Origin: an uncultured Bacteroides sp.
GTDB lineage: Bacteria > Bacteroidota > Bacteroidia > Bacteroidales > Bacteroidaceae
Assembly: GCA_900552645.1 (NCBI GenBank)
Contig: USAN01000011.1
Span: forward strand, 1-62,202
Direction: 5' to 3'
DNA length: 62,202 bases
Part shown: positions 25,189 through 33,731 of the stretch, one piece after another
Numbering within the stretch: position 1 is the first letter of the stretch
Layout of the letters: every line of letters starts with the position of its first letter
Notes under the pieces: model-generated
What the model saw: the letters and a program-made list of their open reading frames with translations, nothing else
What the model was told of the DNA's origin: nothing
The model's database searches: none
Position numbers and translations under genes: made by a program

Positions 25189-27492
25189 TCATCTCTTACG
25201 GTAGTGTTTATCGGTCTTTTCAATGATCCCTACCTTCACAAAACCGGCTATATATCGAATTGCCGTAGACTTACTGACACCTTCTTTTACGGCAAAATTT
25301 ACAAAATCCGAAAAGGTAAATTTGTAAGGCATATTTACCAGTATATAAGTAGCTTTATGAAACTTTTTAAGTGTAGGAGAAGTTCCCGATTTACTATTGC
25401 GTTCATTTAGCGACGCCAGGTTAAGCAGAGTATGCTCCAGCATAACCTCTATAATACTTATGGCACGCTGCAAGTCATCGTCCGTACATTTATACTCCGA
25501 AGTATTCCATTGCGGCCCACACTTCCTGAGTGCTGTAAATATAGCAGCTATACGCATACACATCTGTCCATGACGATACACCACTGCCAGGGCATCATCC
25601 ACCCCCTCTATCTTCACATTATTCAGAATTTTGCGGAACACCTTTGTATGCATTGCCCACTGCTCTTTGGTAAATACCACCCTTGTAGGCGAGGTAAGCA
25701 GAAAATGGTGCATATCAAGTACCTCCTTTCCTATTTCTCCAATAAACTTACGGCTGTCTATCTCGCCCTCTTCGGGTGGAGCAGCCGATCGCCATACAGG
25801 TTCGCTACGAAAAGTATACATCATTATACGGCTCAGCAATCCATCTTCGGCCGATGGTATAAGGTTCAGGAACTGTCCCGGTGTTCCTGTCATGCATATA
25901 GACATCTGCGGACACTCCACCTCTACCTTCTGATCGTCTATCTTGAAGAAACTCTCTACGGGTTCATTCTCGAACACCAGTCGCAACAGTTCGCTAAACT
26001 GACCGTAATCCTGCCTGTTGGCCGAAGTAAGAGACTCAATTTCGGTAGCATTTATTACACAGCACAGACTACCGTTGCCATCCAATACACTTATAAGCTT
26101 TGCCTTCGAAGTATTTGGCGCCATCTTTATGTACACCAATTTCGGTTTTTCGGGCTGATCAACCTTAAATTCAGTCTTATTCAGGATAGCCCTTCGTCGT
26201 GCCAACTCCCATTCCTGCATCTCCCTTCTGTACTCATTCATCTTCTTCTTGTTGGCCCACATATAATGCCTGTGCACTGCAGTAGATATTTCGGAAGCAG
26301 AAGCCATAATACCCTTACCCGATCCGGCAGGCGCATTTATCACCACAAACAGATTAATCCTGCACTCCTTCTTATGGTAATTAAACGTTACATGAGGCAA
26401 ACATGCCGAAAGATTTGAAAGCATAGAGAGGAGCATGATATCGCGTTCGCGATCTGTACCTGCAATACTCAAAGCCCTCTCCATGAACTCCGGTAAATTT
26501 TGAAACACATTTTCGGGAAAAACCGGAGTTTCCGACCTTAACTTTTCACCCTTTTCCTGCTCATTTTCAAGAAATTGCGAAGGGTCTTCGGAGTCAATAT
26601 GTGCCAAAGTGACACCTTGATACCTGGAACCATAGTTATAACCACTCAAAATTCTGCTTTCCACATCGTATGCCGTAACGTCTCCACCCGCTAAACGTCT
26701 TTGTGCAATGGCAATTACCTGAGCCACCTCCAATTGCGAAAATTCATTACGTGCACACTTCCTTCCAAGCTTCATAAGAAAATTGTTGCGGTTACCTTTT
26801 ACAAACACATTGTACACCAAAAACGCATCTACCAACTGCTGTGGCGTAGACTTCTGAAACCCGTTGGGTCCATTCTCGGTGCTGGGTTGCTTGGGCTGTT
26901 GTTCATCCTCGTGCGCCACCTCAATACCCTCCAGTGCTACCGCATCGGCATTGAAATAAAGATTGGGATCGTAAGAGTAGAAACATAGCCTGTTGCGATT
27001 TACACAACTCCTGTCGGCTTCGAACCCTAACAGCTCCTTAATAAGCAATAGGCCCCTTCGATACAAAGCTTCATACCCCACGGCATCGGTAGCCCCAACC
27101 GAAACCAACACCTTCAGTCCATTGCCCGATGGACTAAGGAAGAGCGCCATCACCCACGGCTGCTCCGTAAGTCTGCTTCTAAACTCCTCGATTCTGTTAT
27201 CACAACCATCCAGATCGAAGCACGCCAGTCCCGACACCGTAGCCATCCTGTCGGCCGTATGCCTGTCGGGGCTGGTACCTGCAAACATAATAGCCGGCAA
27301 ATTAGATTTCAGTTGTTTTGCATCCTGCATGCGCTGTTGAGCCAAAGCCAGACGCAAGCCATCAATTTGCAGTTTGTACCTGCCCACCTTTATATCATCA
27401 AGAATCTGATGAAGATGAGCCACAATAGGAGTACGACTCCTGATACCTTCATACACCGAACAGCGATGAAGGTCCATTTTTAAATTTTCCAT
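25189..27492 (-). CDS. BT4734-like/DUF3987 primase-helicase-type protein (VirE-like)
   Basis: The 767-residue protein has an N-terminal BT4734/BF3469-like domain (about 40-180; SGLACFDLDGCDNR and FLSPSGNGLKVLVSV, the DxD and SGxGxK-like motifs of primase folds), a linker, and a DUF3987 P-loop domain (about 320-640; Walker A INAPAGSGKGIMA). A C-terminal winged-helix-like part ends KTDKHYRKR. Such proteins are common in Bacteroidales next to HU and DUF4248 genes and capsule loci and look derived from mobile elements. They are presumed to act on DNA replication, but none is well characterised. Codons near residue 295 (SRYQGVTLA) coincide with one arm of a 27-bp inverted repeat whose other arm follows the stop codon. 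Confidence 0.88.
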   Translation of the reverse strand: MENLKMDLHRCSVYEGIRSRTPIVAHLHQILDDIKVGRYKLQIDGLRLALAQQRMQDAKQLKSNLPAIMFAGTSPDRHTADRMATVSGLACFDLDGCDNRIEEFRSRLTEQPWVMALFLSPSGNGLKVLVSVGATDAVGYEALYRRGLLLIKELLGFEADRSCVNRNRLCFYSYDPNLYFNADAVALEGIEVAHEDEQQPKQPSTENGPNGFQKSTPQQLVDAFLVYNVFVKGNRNNFLMKLGRKCARNEFSQLEVAQVIAIAQRRLAGGDVTAYDVESRILSGYNYGSRYQGVTLAHIDSEDPSQFLENEQEKGEKLRSETPVFPENVFQNLPEFMERALSIAGTDRERDIMLLSMLSNLSACLPHVTFNYHKKECRINLFVVINAPAGSGKGIMASASEISTAVHRHYMWANKKKMNEYRREMQEWELARRRAILNKTEFKVDQPEKPKLVYIKMAPNTSKAKLISVLDGNGSLCCVINATEIESLTSANRQDYGQFSELLRLVFENEPVESFFKIDDQKVEVECPQMSICMTGTPGQFLNLIPSAEDGLLSRIMMYTFRSEPVWRSAAPPEEGEIDSRKFIGEIGKEVLDMHHFLLTSPTRVVFTKEQWAMHTKVFRKILNNVKIEGVDDALAVVYRHGQMCMRIAAIFTALRKCGPQWNTSEYKCTDDDLQRAISIIEVMLEHTLLNLASLNERNSKSGTSPTLKKFHKATYILVNMPYKFTFSDFVNFAVKEGVSKSTAIRYIAGFVKVGIIEKTDKHYRKR
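26600..26626. repeat. 27-bp inverted repeat, inner copy within the primase gene
   Basis: This is the reverse complement of 25146-25172 over 27 bases without mismatch. It encodes part of RYQGVTLA at the junction between the N-terminal primase-like domain and the DUF3987 domain. The pair encloses about 1.43 kb covering the entire DUF3987 part. Confidence 0.9.
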
Positions 27493-27632
27493 AAATTATA
27501 TGTATTAATGCCGTCACCCGACGACCGATTGTTACGAGAAATTAATTTTAGTTAATTTCAAGAATTATGCTACAAATGTCGGGCGTAATATTTTAATATG
27601 CAATAGCGGTCTTTACATAGCAAACAGAATGA
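27493..27632. other. Upstream region of the primase gene
   Basis: No gene is seen. The segment holds short GC-rich patches (CCCGACGACCG, GTCGGGCG) in AT-rich sequence and should include the primase promoter, which I cannot place with confidence. Confidence 0.3.
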
Positions 27633-27676
27633 CAACCCCCACACAATAGCTTCAGAAGCACATTGTACAGGGGTTG
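27633..27676. terminator. Hairpin between the primase and the 120-residue gene
   Basis: An outer stem CAACCCC/GGGGTTG and an inner pair ACAAT/ATTGT form a hairpin downstream of the minus-strand gene ending at 27793. The tail is not clearly T-rich, so it may be a terminator or an RNA-stability element. Confidence 0.45.
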
Positions 27677-27792
27677 CTATATAATTTAACATCAAAAAAA
27701 AATTTCATTTTATTTTTCACTTCCAATGTTATTTTTATAAAAAACAAAGATTTAACATCGCAAGGTTACAGGTAAAAATAAGAGTTAATACT

Positions 27793-28155
27793 CTACTCCT
27801 TTTCTTTTGAATCTATCATTTTATACTTTTTAGGTGCTTTAATCAGATTATTTTGAAGCTTGTATATTGTACGAAAATTCTTCTTCATAACAGATTCAGC
27901 CTTCTTTATCTCTTTTTTCGTCACCTTTTCTGCATCAGCATTGCATATAAAACTGTCTTTCTTTCTGGTCTCTTTAATAAGTATCCACATACGAAAAACT
28001 CTTGCATACTCAGCTAATATGAGTTTGACTAATTCTTTGAACTTTTTCATTTCTACGTTTGAAGGAACAGTGTCCTTTTTAACAATTTCCTTCACTATTT
28101 CGATGGCTTCATCAAGAATATAAAATCTTTCTGAAGCTTTATTTGTTATTTTCAT
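27793..28155 (-). CDS. Hypothetical basic helical protein divergent from upxY
   Basis: The 120-residue protein has no signal peptide or membrane segment. It is rich in Lys and Glu and predicted to be mostly helical (EAIEIVKEIVKKD, KFKELVKLILAEYARVFRMW, KVTKKEIKKAESVMKKNFR). I recognise no family. It is too short for the capsule regulator UpxZ and shares no motif with it that I can see. It is transcribed away from the UpxY operon, with about 270 bp between the start codons, so the two could share a control region. A role in controlling the capsule operon is only a guess. Codon use is AT-rich like the capsule genes. Confidence 0.6.
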   Translation of the reverse strand: MKITNKASERFYILDEAIEIVKEIVKKDTVPSNVEMKKFKELVKLILAEYARVFRMWILIKETRKKDSFICNADAEKVTKKEIKKAESVMKKNFRTIYKLQNNLIKAPKKYKMIDSKEKE

Positions 28156-28346
28156 AAATAATATATTTTATGGGGAAGGAAAAATAAAACAATCTTTTTT
28201 GTGGCAATTATATCACCGTTGTAGTTAAGGATAAATTAGTTAAAGGTTGCAAAGATAGTATAAATTAAAGAGGCTACAAAGATTTGTTTTATAATTTTTA
28301 GGATTTAATTTTAACGTTTAAATTATCAAATTTACTTTAATATTAA

Positions 28347-28377
28347 TTTGCAGTAAGATAAAATCTTTATACATTTG
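28347..28377 (+). promoter_or_regulatory. Predicted promoter of the capsule operon
   Basis: TTTG at 28347-28350, a 19-bp spacer and TACATTTG at 28370-28377 match the Bacteroidales -33/-7 consensus fully. Transcription should begin near 28384, which rules out a UpxY start at 28375. I see no inverted-repeat pair around the promoter, so no sign that it is invertible. Confidence 0.75.
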
Positions 28378-28428
28378 CAGCGATATTTAAAAAATGCTTC
28401 TGAAATAGAAGTATATTTTAACATCAAA

Positions 28429-29043
28429 ATGAATGGAATTTTAGGGGTTAAAAGAGTTGATCGAGAGGGTGAAATACACTTTTCGGTGTCCCCAGATAAT
28501 GCAATGACGCTAAACAAACAAGACATAAAACAGTGGTATCCCATGCGTGTAACATACTCGCGTGAGATGAAGATAAAAGCTTTACTGGACGAAGCCGGTA
28601 TAGACAGTTTTATACCAATGCATTATGTAGAGAAAACTATAAAAGATAAAACAACACGAAACTACGAGCCTGTAATTCATAACCTCATATTTATATATGA
28701 AAGCAGATCGTGTATAGACAATCTAAAATCAATTTCACTCCGTGAGCTCCGTTATATAATGGACAGAGAGAACCACTCACCTATCATTATCCCTACAAAA
28801 CAGATGGACGACTTTATAGCTGTTGCCGCTACCGACGACGAGCAGACCATGTATCTGGATGCACAGGATGTTGCACTTAAAAGAGGCGACAGAGTGCGCA
28901 TACTATCGGGTATATGGAAAGGAGTAGAAGGCAAGTTTGTAAGAATAAAGCGCGGACTGCGAGTTGTAGTAGAGATACAGGGAATTATGGCAATAGCAAC
29001 TGCAAGTCTTCACCCTTCGCTGGTGGAGAAGATAGATGTGTAA
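28429..29043 (+). CDS. upxY: UpxY-family transcription antiterminator (NusG-like)
   Basis: I take the ATG at 28429 (204 residues), since the in-frame ATG at 28375 lies within the promoter; ATG 28504 is another option. The NusG N-terminal fold starts at QWYPMRVTYSREMKIKALLDE and continues with SFIPMHYVEK and NLIFIYE. A KOW-like region follows (about 150-185; GDRVRILSGIWKGVEGKFVRI). UpxY proteins load on RNA polymerase in the leader of their own capsule operon and prevent early termination. This fits its place as first gene, 35 bp before the initiating sugar transferase. No UpxZ partner is found in the window. Confidence 0.9.
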   Translation: MNGILGVKRVDREGEIHFSVSPDNAMTLNKQDIKQWYPMRVTYSREMKIKALLDEAGIDSFIPMHYVEKTIKDKTTRNYEPVIHNLIFIYESRSCIDNLKSISLRELRYIMDRENHSPIIIPTKQMDDFIAVAATDDEQTMYLDAQDVALKRGDRVRILSGIWKGVEGKFVRIKRGLRVVVEIQGIMAIATASLHPSLVEKIDV

Positions 29044-29078
29044 TTAAGATCTAAACTAACCTATTTCGACCTATTTTT

Positions 29079-30485
29079 ATGATTACATTGAACAGATTTA
29101 ACCGATTTGTAAAGTACGCTATAGTACTTTGCGACATCATTGTGCTGAATATAATGTTCCTTCTTCTATACGAAATAAAGGATATATATTCCAGCGAAGT
29201 GGTATTTTCGGGATCATTATTCAGCATTATGGGCAAGATAAGCGTAAGCTACTTTGTGTGTACTTATTCTACCTATGTAATAGACGAGCAGACAGCCCTG
29301 TCCATAATAAACATAGTGAGAAGGATATCTCGAAGCATGGCTCTCTTCTCATTTCTTATCTTTTCTCTGCTTATTTTTGCCGACGGAACAGAATTCTCCT
29401 ATTTCTTCTTCATCGGTTATTTCGTAATCTCATACTTTACACTTATTCTTGTACGTCTTCTTATAAGAGACCTTATAACTACTCTTACCAACAGACGCAA
29501 AAAATCTATAAAAGCTATATTCCTGGGCAGCAGCAACAATCTGTTAGAGCTGTACAATGCCATGCAGAGTGCAGCCACAATAAACTTTACCATGGAGGGC
29601 TACTTCGACAGGGAACCCAATGAGAGAATGAACAGGATATGTCCTTACCTTGGCAAGCCCGAAGAGGCACTGTCGTACATACAGGAGCACAGGGAGATAG
29701 ATCATGTGTACTGCGCATTCCCTTCGTCTATGAAGGATGTAATAATTCCGATAATAAACTATTGTGAGAACAACATTATAAGATTTTACAGCGTACCAAA
29801 TGTGCGCAATTACCTGCATCATAAAATGTACTTCAAGCTTATGGGCAACGTGCCATTGCTTAGCCTTCACAACGATCCTTTGGCGCAAAGCGACTCGAAG
29901 CTATTGAAGCGTATATTCGATATTGTAATATCGTCTACATTCCTTATGTTGTTCTACCCCATTATATACCCTATCTTTGCCATAGCCATCAAGCTCTCTT
30001 CGCCGGGCCCTGTATTCTTCAAGCAGAAGCGCAACGGACTTAATGGCCGTGAGTTTGAGTGTTATAAATTCAGAAGCATGAAGGTAAATGCCGACAGCGA
30101 CAAGATTCAGGCTACTAAGGACGATCCAAGAAAGACAAAGATTGGCGACTTTATGCGCCGCACCAACATAGACGAACTGCCACAGTTTATAAATGTATGG
30201 AAGGGCGATATGAGTATAGTGGGCCCCCGTCCTCACATGGTGAAGCATACCGAAGAGTATTCCAAGCTGATAGATAAATATATGGTGCGCCACTTTATAA
30301 AACCCGGCATTACAGGCTGGGCACAGGTAAGCGGCTTCCGTGGCGAAACAAAAGAGATAGAGCAGATGGAAGGCAGAATTCAGGCCGATATTTGGTATAT
30401 GGAGCACTGGAGCTTGTGGTTGGATATGTATATTATGTGGAAGACTGGGAAGAATATGGTTTGTGGGGATAAGGAGGCGTATTAA
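29079..30485 (+). CDS. Undecaprenyl-phosphate sugar phosphotransferase (WcaJ-type initiating enzyme)
   Basis: The 468-residue protein has an N-terminal block of four TM helices (about 10-125), a CoA-binding-like middle domain (about 140-265; AIFLGSSNNLLELYNAM), a further TM segment (about 280-305) and the C-terminal bacterial sugar transferase domain with the family marks SPGPVFFKQKRNG, YKFRSMKV, RRTNIDELPQFINV, GPRPHM and KPGITGWAQVSG. It transfers a sugar 1-phosphate to undecaprenyl phosphate and so begins the repeat unit at the inner membrane. The family uses glucose, galactose or related sugars; the exact donor cannot be told from sequence. Confidence 0.92.
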   Translation: MITLNRFNRFVKYAIVLCDIIVLNIMFLLLYEIKDIYSSEVVFSGSLFSIMGKISVSYFVCTYSTYVIDEQTALSIINIVRRISRSMALFSFLIFSLLIFADGTEFSYFFFIGYFVISYFTLILVRLLIRDLITTLTNRRKKSIKAIFLGSSNNLLELYNAMQSAATINFTMEGYFDREPNERMNRICPYLGKPEEALSYIQEHREIDHVYCAFPSSMKDVIIPIINYCENNIIRFYSVPNVRNYLHHKMYFKLMGNVPLLSLHNDPLAQSDSKLLKRIFDIVISSTFLMLFYPIIYPIFAIAIKLSSPGPVFFKQKRNGLNGREFECYKFRSMKVNADSDKIQATKDDPRKTKIGDFMRRTNIDELPQFINVWKGDMSIVGPRPHMVKHTEEYSKLIDKYMVRHFIKPGITGWAQVSGFRGETKEIEQMEGRIQADIWYMEHWSLWLDMYIMWKTGKNMVCGDKEAY

Positions 30486-30535
30486 AAAGATTAAATTCAA
30501 TTAGATTAGAAGAAATAAGTATAAAAATATAAGGT

Positions 30536-31870
30536 ATGTCAAAGAAAGAAGAATTGAAAGCTCAGATTTTAGAGCTTACAAAAGAATATTACGCAGAAGT
30601 TCACGGTAAGAAGAAAGAGTTCGAACCGGGAAAAAGTTTTGTAAATTATGGAGGCCGTTATTTCGATGATAAAGAATTAGTAAACCTTGTTGATTCATCA
30701 TTAGATTTTTGGTTAACAGCAGGTCCTTGGGCACATAAATTCGAAGTTCGCTTTGCTCAATGGCTTGGCGTAAAACATTGCGCACTAACCAACTCAGGTT
30801 CGTCTGCAAATCTTTTGGCATTCTATACTTTGACATCTCCACAACTTGGAGAAAGAGCTATAAAAAGAGGTGATGAAGTTATAACAGTGGCTTGTGGATT
30901 TCCTACTACTGTCACTCCTATTATACAATATGGTGCTATACCTGTATTCCTTGACATTACAATTCCTGAATACGATATAGATGTAGCACAGCTTGAATCT
31001 GCACTATCACCGAAGACAAAAGCAGTAATGATAGCACACTCATTGGGTAATCCATTCGACTTGCAGGCTGTAAAAGATTTCTGCGACAAGTATAATCTAT
31101 GGTTAATAGAAGATAACTGTGATGCATTAGGATCGGAATATACTATTAATGGAGAGAAGAAAAAGACAGGTACTATTGGAGATATAGGTACAAGTAGTTT
31201 CTACCCTCCTCACCACATGACAATGGGCGAAGGTGGTGCCGTATATACCAACAATCCTTTATTAGACAAACTTACTCGTTCTTTCCGCGACTGGGGTCGT
31301 GACTGCTGGTGTGTAGGTGGAGTGGATAATACTTGTAAATACCGTTTCAGCAAGCAGTTTGGCGAACTACCTGTGGGATACGATCATAAATATGTATATT
31401 CTCATTTCGGATTCAATCTGAAAGTTACAGATATGCAGGCAGCTATTGGTTGTGCACAATTAGAAAAGCTTGATGATATAGTTGAAGCAAGACGCAGAAA
31501 CTTTAAAATTCTTCGTGAGGGTCTTGAAGGAACTTCCCATATTATCCTTCCTGAGCCTCAGAAGAATTCTAATCCAAGTTGGTTCGGATTTCTTATTTCT
31601 GTAAAAGAAGATGCACCATTCAGTCGCAATGACCTTGCTCAATATCTTGAAAGTAAGAAGATACAGACTCGTAACCTATTTGCAGGAAATCTATTAAGAC
31701 ATCCTGCTTTCGATGAAATGCGTAAAACAGGCGAAGGTTACAGAGTTATTGGAGATTTGAAAGGTACAGACTTTGTAATGAATAATACACTTTGGATTGG
31801 AGTATACCCGGGCATGACCGACGAGATGCTTCAACATATGATAAACACTATAAAAGAATTTTGCAAATGA
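30536..31870 (+). CDS. rfbH: CDP-4-dehydro-6-deoxyglucose 3-dehydrase (E1, RfbH/DdhC)
   Basis: The 444-residue protein is a PMP/PLP-dependent [2Fe-2S] dehydrase. The usual aminotransferase Lys is replaced by His in SFYPPHHMTMGEGGA, the hallmark of this class. Cysteines for the cluster are seen in DNCDALGSEYT and GRDCWCVGGVDNTCKYRF. It removes the 3-OH of CDP-4-keto-6-deoxyglucose, the key step to 3,6-dideoxyhexoses. It needs a reductase partner (E3, RfbI/DdhD type), which I do not find in the window. The next gene, rfbF, overlaps its stop (ATGA). Confidence 0.93.
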   Translation: MSKKEELKAQILELTKEYYAEVHGKKKEFEPGKSFVNYGGRYFDDKELVNLVDSSLDFWLTAGPWAHKFEVRFAQWLGVKHCALTNSGSSANLLAFYTLTSPQLGERAIKRGDEVITVACGFPTTVTPIIQYGAIPVFLDITIPEYDIDVAQLESALSPKTKAVMIAHSLGNPFDLQAVKDFCDKYNLWLIEDNCDALGSEYTINGEKKKTGTIGDIGTSSFYPPHHMTMGEGGAVYTNNPLLDKLTRSFRDWGRDCWCVGGVDNTCKYRFSKQFGELPVGYDHKYVYSHFGFNLKVTDMQAAIGCAQLEKLDDIVEARRRNFKILREGLEGTSHIILPEPQKNSNPSWFGFLISVKEDAPFSRNDLAQYLESKKIQTRNLFAGNLLRHPAFDEMRKTGEGYRVIGDLKGTDFVMNNTLWIGVYPGMTDEMLQHMINTIKEFCK

Positions 31871-32646
31871 AAGCGGTAATTTTAGCAGGTGGTTTTGGCT
31901 CACGTTTAAGTGAAGCCACCAACCTTATTCCTAAGCCAATGGTAGAAATTGGCGGTAAGCCAATTTTATGGCATATAATGAAAACATATAGTCATTACGG
32001 AATAAATGAATTTATAATTTGCTGTGGTTACAAACAGTATGTTATAAAAGAGTACTTTGCTAATTACTTCCGTCATAATTGTGATATGACTGTAGACCTA
32101 TCTAATAATAGTGTACAGATTCATGATAACCATTCGGAAAAGTGGAAAGTTACAATGATAGACACTGGACTTAACACAATGACAGGAGGCAGAATAAAAC
32201 GCATACAAGAATATGTAGGCAATGAACGTTTCCTTTTAACTTACGGTGATGGTGTAACCGATTTAAATATAGAAGATACTATAAAAGCTCATGAGAAATC
32301 GGGAGCAAAAATATCAATGACTGTATTTAAACCGGCAGGAAAATTTGGATCGGTAGAGATAGATTTGGATTCAAATAAAGTATTATCATTTCAGGAGAAG
32401 CCTGATGGAGATAGGAATTGGGTTAATGCTGGATATTTTGTATGTGAACCTGAAATATTTGATTATATTCCAGAGAATGATGATTCTGTTATATTTGAGA
32501 GGGGCCCATTGGAAAACCTTTCTAAAGACGGAAAAATGAATGCTTATAGACACAAAGGTTTTTGGAAACCAATGGATACTCTTCGTGATAACACAGAACT
32601 TAACGAAATGTGGACTAAAAATCAAGCTCCATGGAAAGTATGGTAA
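31867..32646 (+). CDS. rfbF: Glucose-1-phosphate cytidylyltransferase
   Basis: The 259-residue protein starts at the ATG overlapping the rfbH stop; an upstream in-frame start at 31792 lies within rfbH and is unlikely. It shows the nucleotidyltransferase motif AGGFGSRLSEATNLIPKPM and the RfbF-type features WHIMKTYSHYG, MTGGRIKRIQEYV, TYGDGV and GFWKPMDTLRD. It makes CDP-glucose from CTP and glucose 1-phosphate, the first committed step to CDP-dideoxy sugars. It overlaps the following rfbG by a few codons. Confidence 0.93.
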   Translation: MKAVILAGGFGSRLSEATNLIPKPMVEIGGKPILWHIMKTYSHYGINEFIICCGYKQYVIKEYFANYFRHNCDMTVDLSNNSVQIHDNHSEKWKVTMIDTGLNTMTGGRIKRIQEYVGNERFLLTYGDGVTDLNIEDTIKAHEKSGAKISMTVFKPAGKFGSVEIDLDSNKVLSFQEKPDGDRNWVNAGYFVCEPEIFDYIPENDDSVIFERGPLENLSKDGKMNAYRHKGFWKPMDTLRDNTELNEMWTKNQAPWKVW

Positions 32647-33731
32647 ATATAAATAACATAGATATATTTAATAACTTCTATAAAGGAAAGCGTGTACTCA
32701 TTACAGGACACACAGGATTTAAAGGAAGTTGGCTAGCTATATGGCTACATTCACTTGGTGCAAAAGTTGTTGGAGTAGCTAAAGATCCTTATTCTGATAA
32801 AGATAATTTCGTATTATCTGGAATAGGCAATAAAATAGAAGCAGATCTTCGTGCAGATATCTGTGATGGTGAAGAGATGAAAAAGATATTTAAGGAATAT
32901 AAACCTGAAATTGTATTTCATCTTGCAGCTCAACCATTAGTAAGATTAAGCTACGACATTCCTGTAGAAACATATCAGACTAACGTAATGGGAACCATTA
33001 ATATAATGGAGGCTATTCGTGCAACAGATAGCGTTAAAGTAGGTGTAATGATTACTACCGACAAATGTTATGAAAATAAGGAACAAATATGGGGATACAG
33101 AGAAAACGAGCCTATGGGTGGATATGACCCCTACTCTTCTTCTAAAGGTGCAGCAGAAATAGCTATAAACAGTTGGAGAAGAAGTTTCTTTAACCCTAAA
33201 GATTATGGTACAAAGCATCATGTAAGCATTGCTAGTGTAAGAGCCGGTAATGTAATAGGTGGTGGAGATTGGGCATTAGATCGTATTATACCCGACTGTA
33301 TACGTGCTATTGAAGCCGGAAAACTTATAGAGATACGTAATAGGAAAGCTGTTCGTCCATGGCAGCATGTACTTGAACCATTAAGTGGTTATATGTTGCT
33401 TGCATCGAAAATGTGGAATGAACCAACTAAATATTGCGAAGGATGGAACTTCGGTCCTCATGCAGAAAGTATAGCTACTGTATGGGATGTAGCTAATGGT
33501 ATCATATCTAACTATGGCAAAGGAGAACTGAAAGATTGTTCGGATTCTAATGCTGTGCATGAAGCTAAATTATTAATGCTTGATATTAGTAAGGCTAAGT
33601 TTGAATTGGGATGGGAACCAAGAATGAATCTTGATGAGTGTGTGGAGATGGTTAGTGATTGGTATAAGAGATATGATAAAGAGGATGTAATGCAACTCTG
33701 TATAAATCAAATAAATAAATATATAAAATAA
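32631..33731 (+). CDS. rfbG: CDP-glucose 4,6-dehydratase
   Basis: The 366-residue SDR enzyme has the nucleotide-binding motif RVLITGHTGFKGSWLA (about 21-36), the active-site YxxxK in YDPYSSSKGAAE with the preceding TTDKCYEN, and the RfbG signature RPWQHVLEPL. It converts CDP-glucose to CDP-4-keto-6-deoxyglucose. The ATG at 32640 is an alternative start. It overlaps rfbF and abuts the next reductase gene, so the sugar pathway genes are translationally linked. Confidence 0.93.
   Translation: MESMVNINNIDIFNNFYKGKRVLITGHTGFKGSWLAIWLHSLGAKVVGVAKDPYSDKDNFVLSGIGNKIEADLRADICDGEEMKKIFKEYKPEIVFHLAAQPLVRLSYDIPVETYQTNVMGTINIMEAIRATDSVKVGVMITTDKCYENKEQIWGYRENEPMGGYDPYSSSKGAAEIAINSWRRSFFNPKDYGTKHHVSIASVRAGNVIGGGDWALDRIIPDCIRAIEAGKLIEIRNRKAVRPWQHVLEPLSGYMLLASKMWNEPTKYCEGWNFGPHAESIATVWDVANGIISNYGKGELKDCSDSNAVHEAKLLMLDISKAKFELGWEPRMNLDECVEMVSDWYKRYDKEDVMQLCINQINKYIK

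Noticed and set aside
24877..25410. 177-codon plus-strand frame spanning the terminator, the outer inverted repeat and the end of the primase gene
   Set aside because: It runs through a terminator hairpin and antisense to the primase and has no recognisable domain; kept only as a point in the inversion hypothesis.
25432..26418. 328-codon frame antisense to the primase gene
   Set aside because: Shadow of the DUF3987-coding strand, with no protein-like features.
28320..28430. Invertible promoter for the capsule operon
   Set aside because: The promoter is clear, but I could find no inverted-repeat pair around it and no invertase gene in the window.
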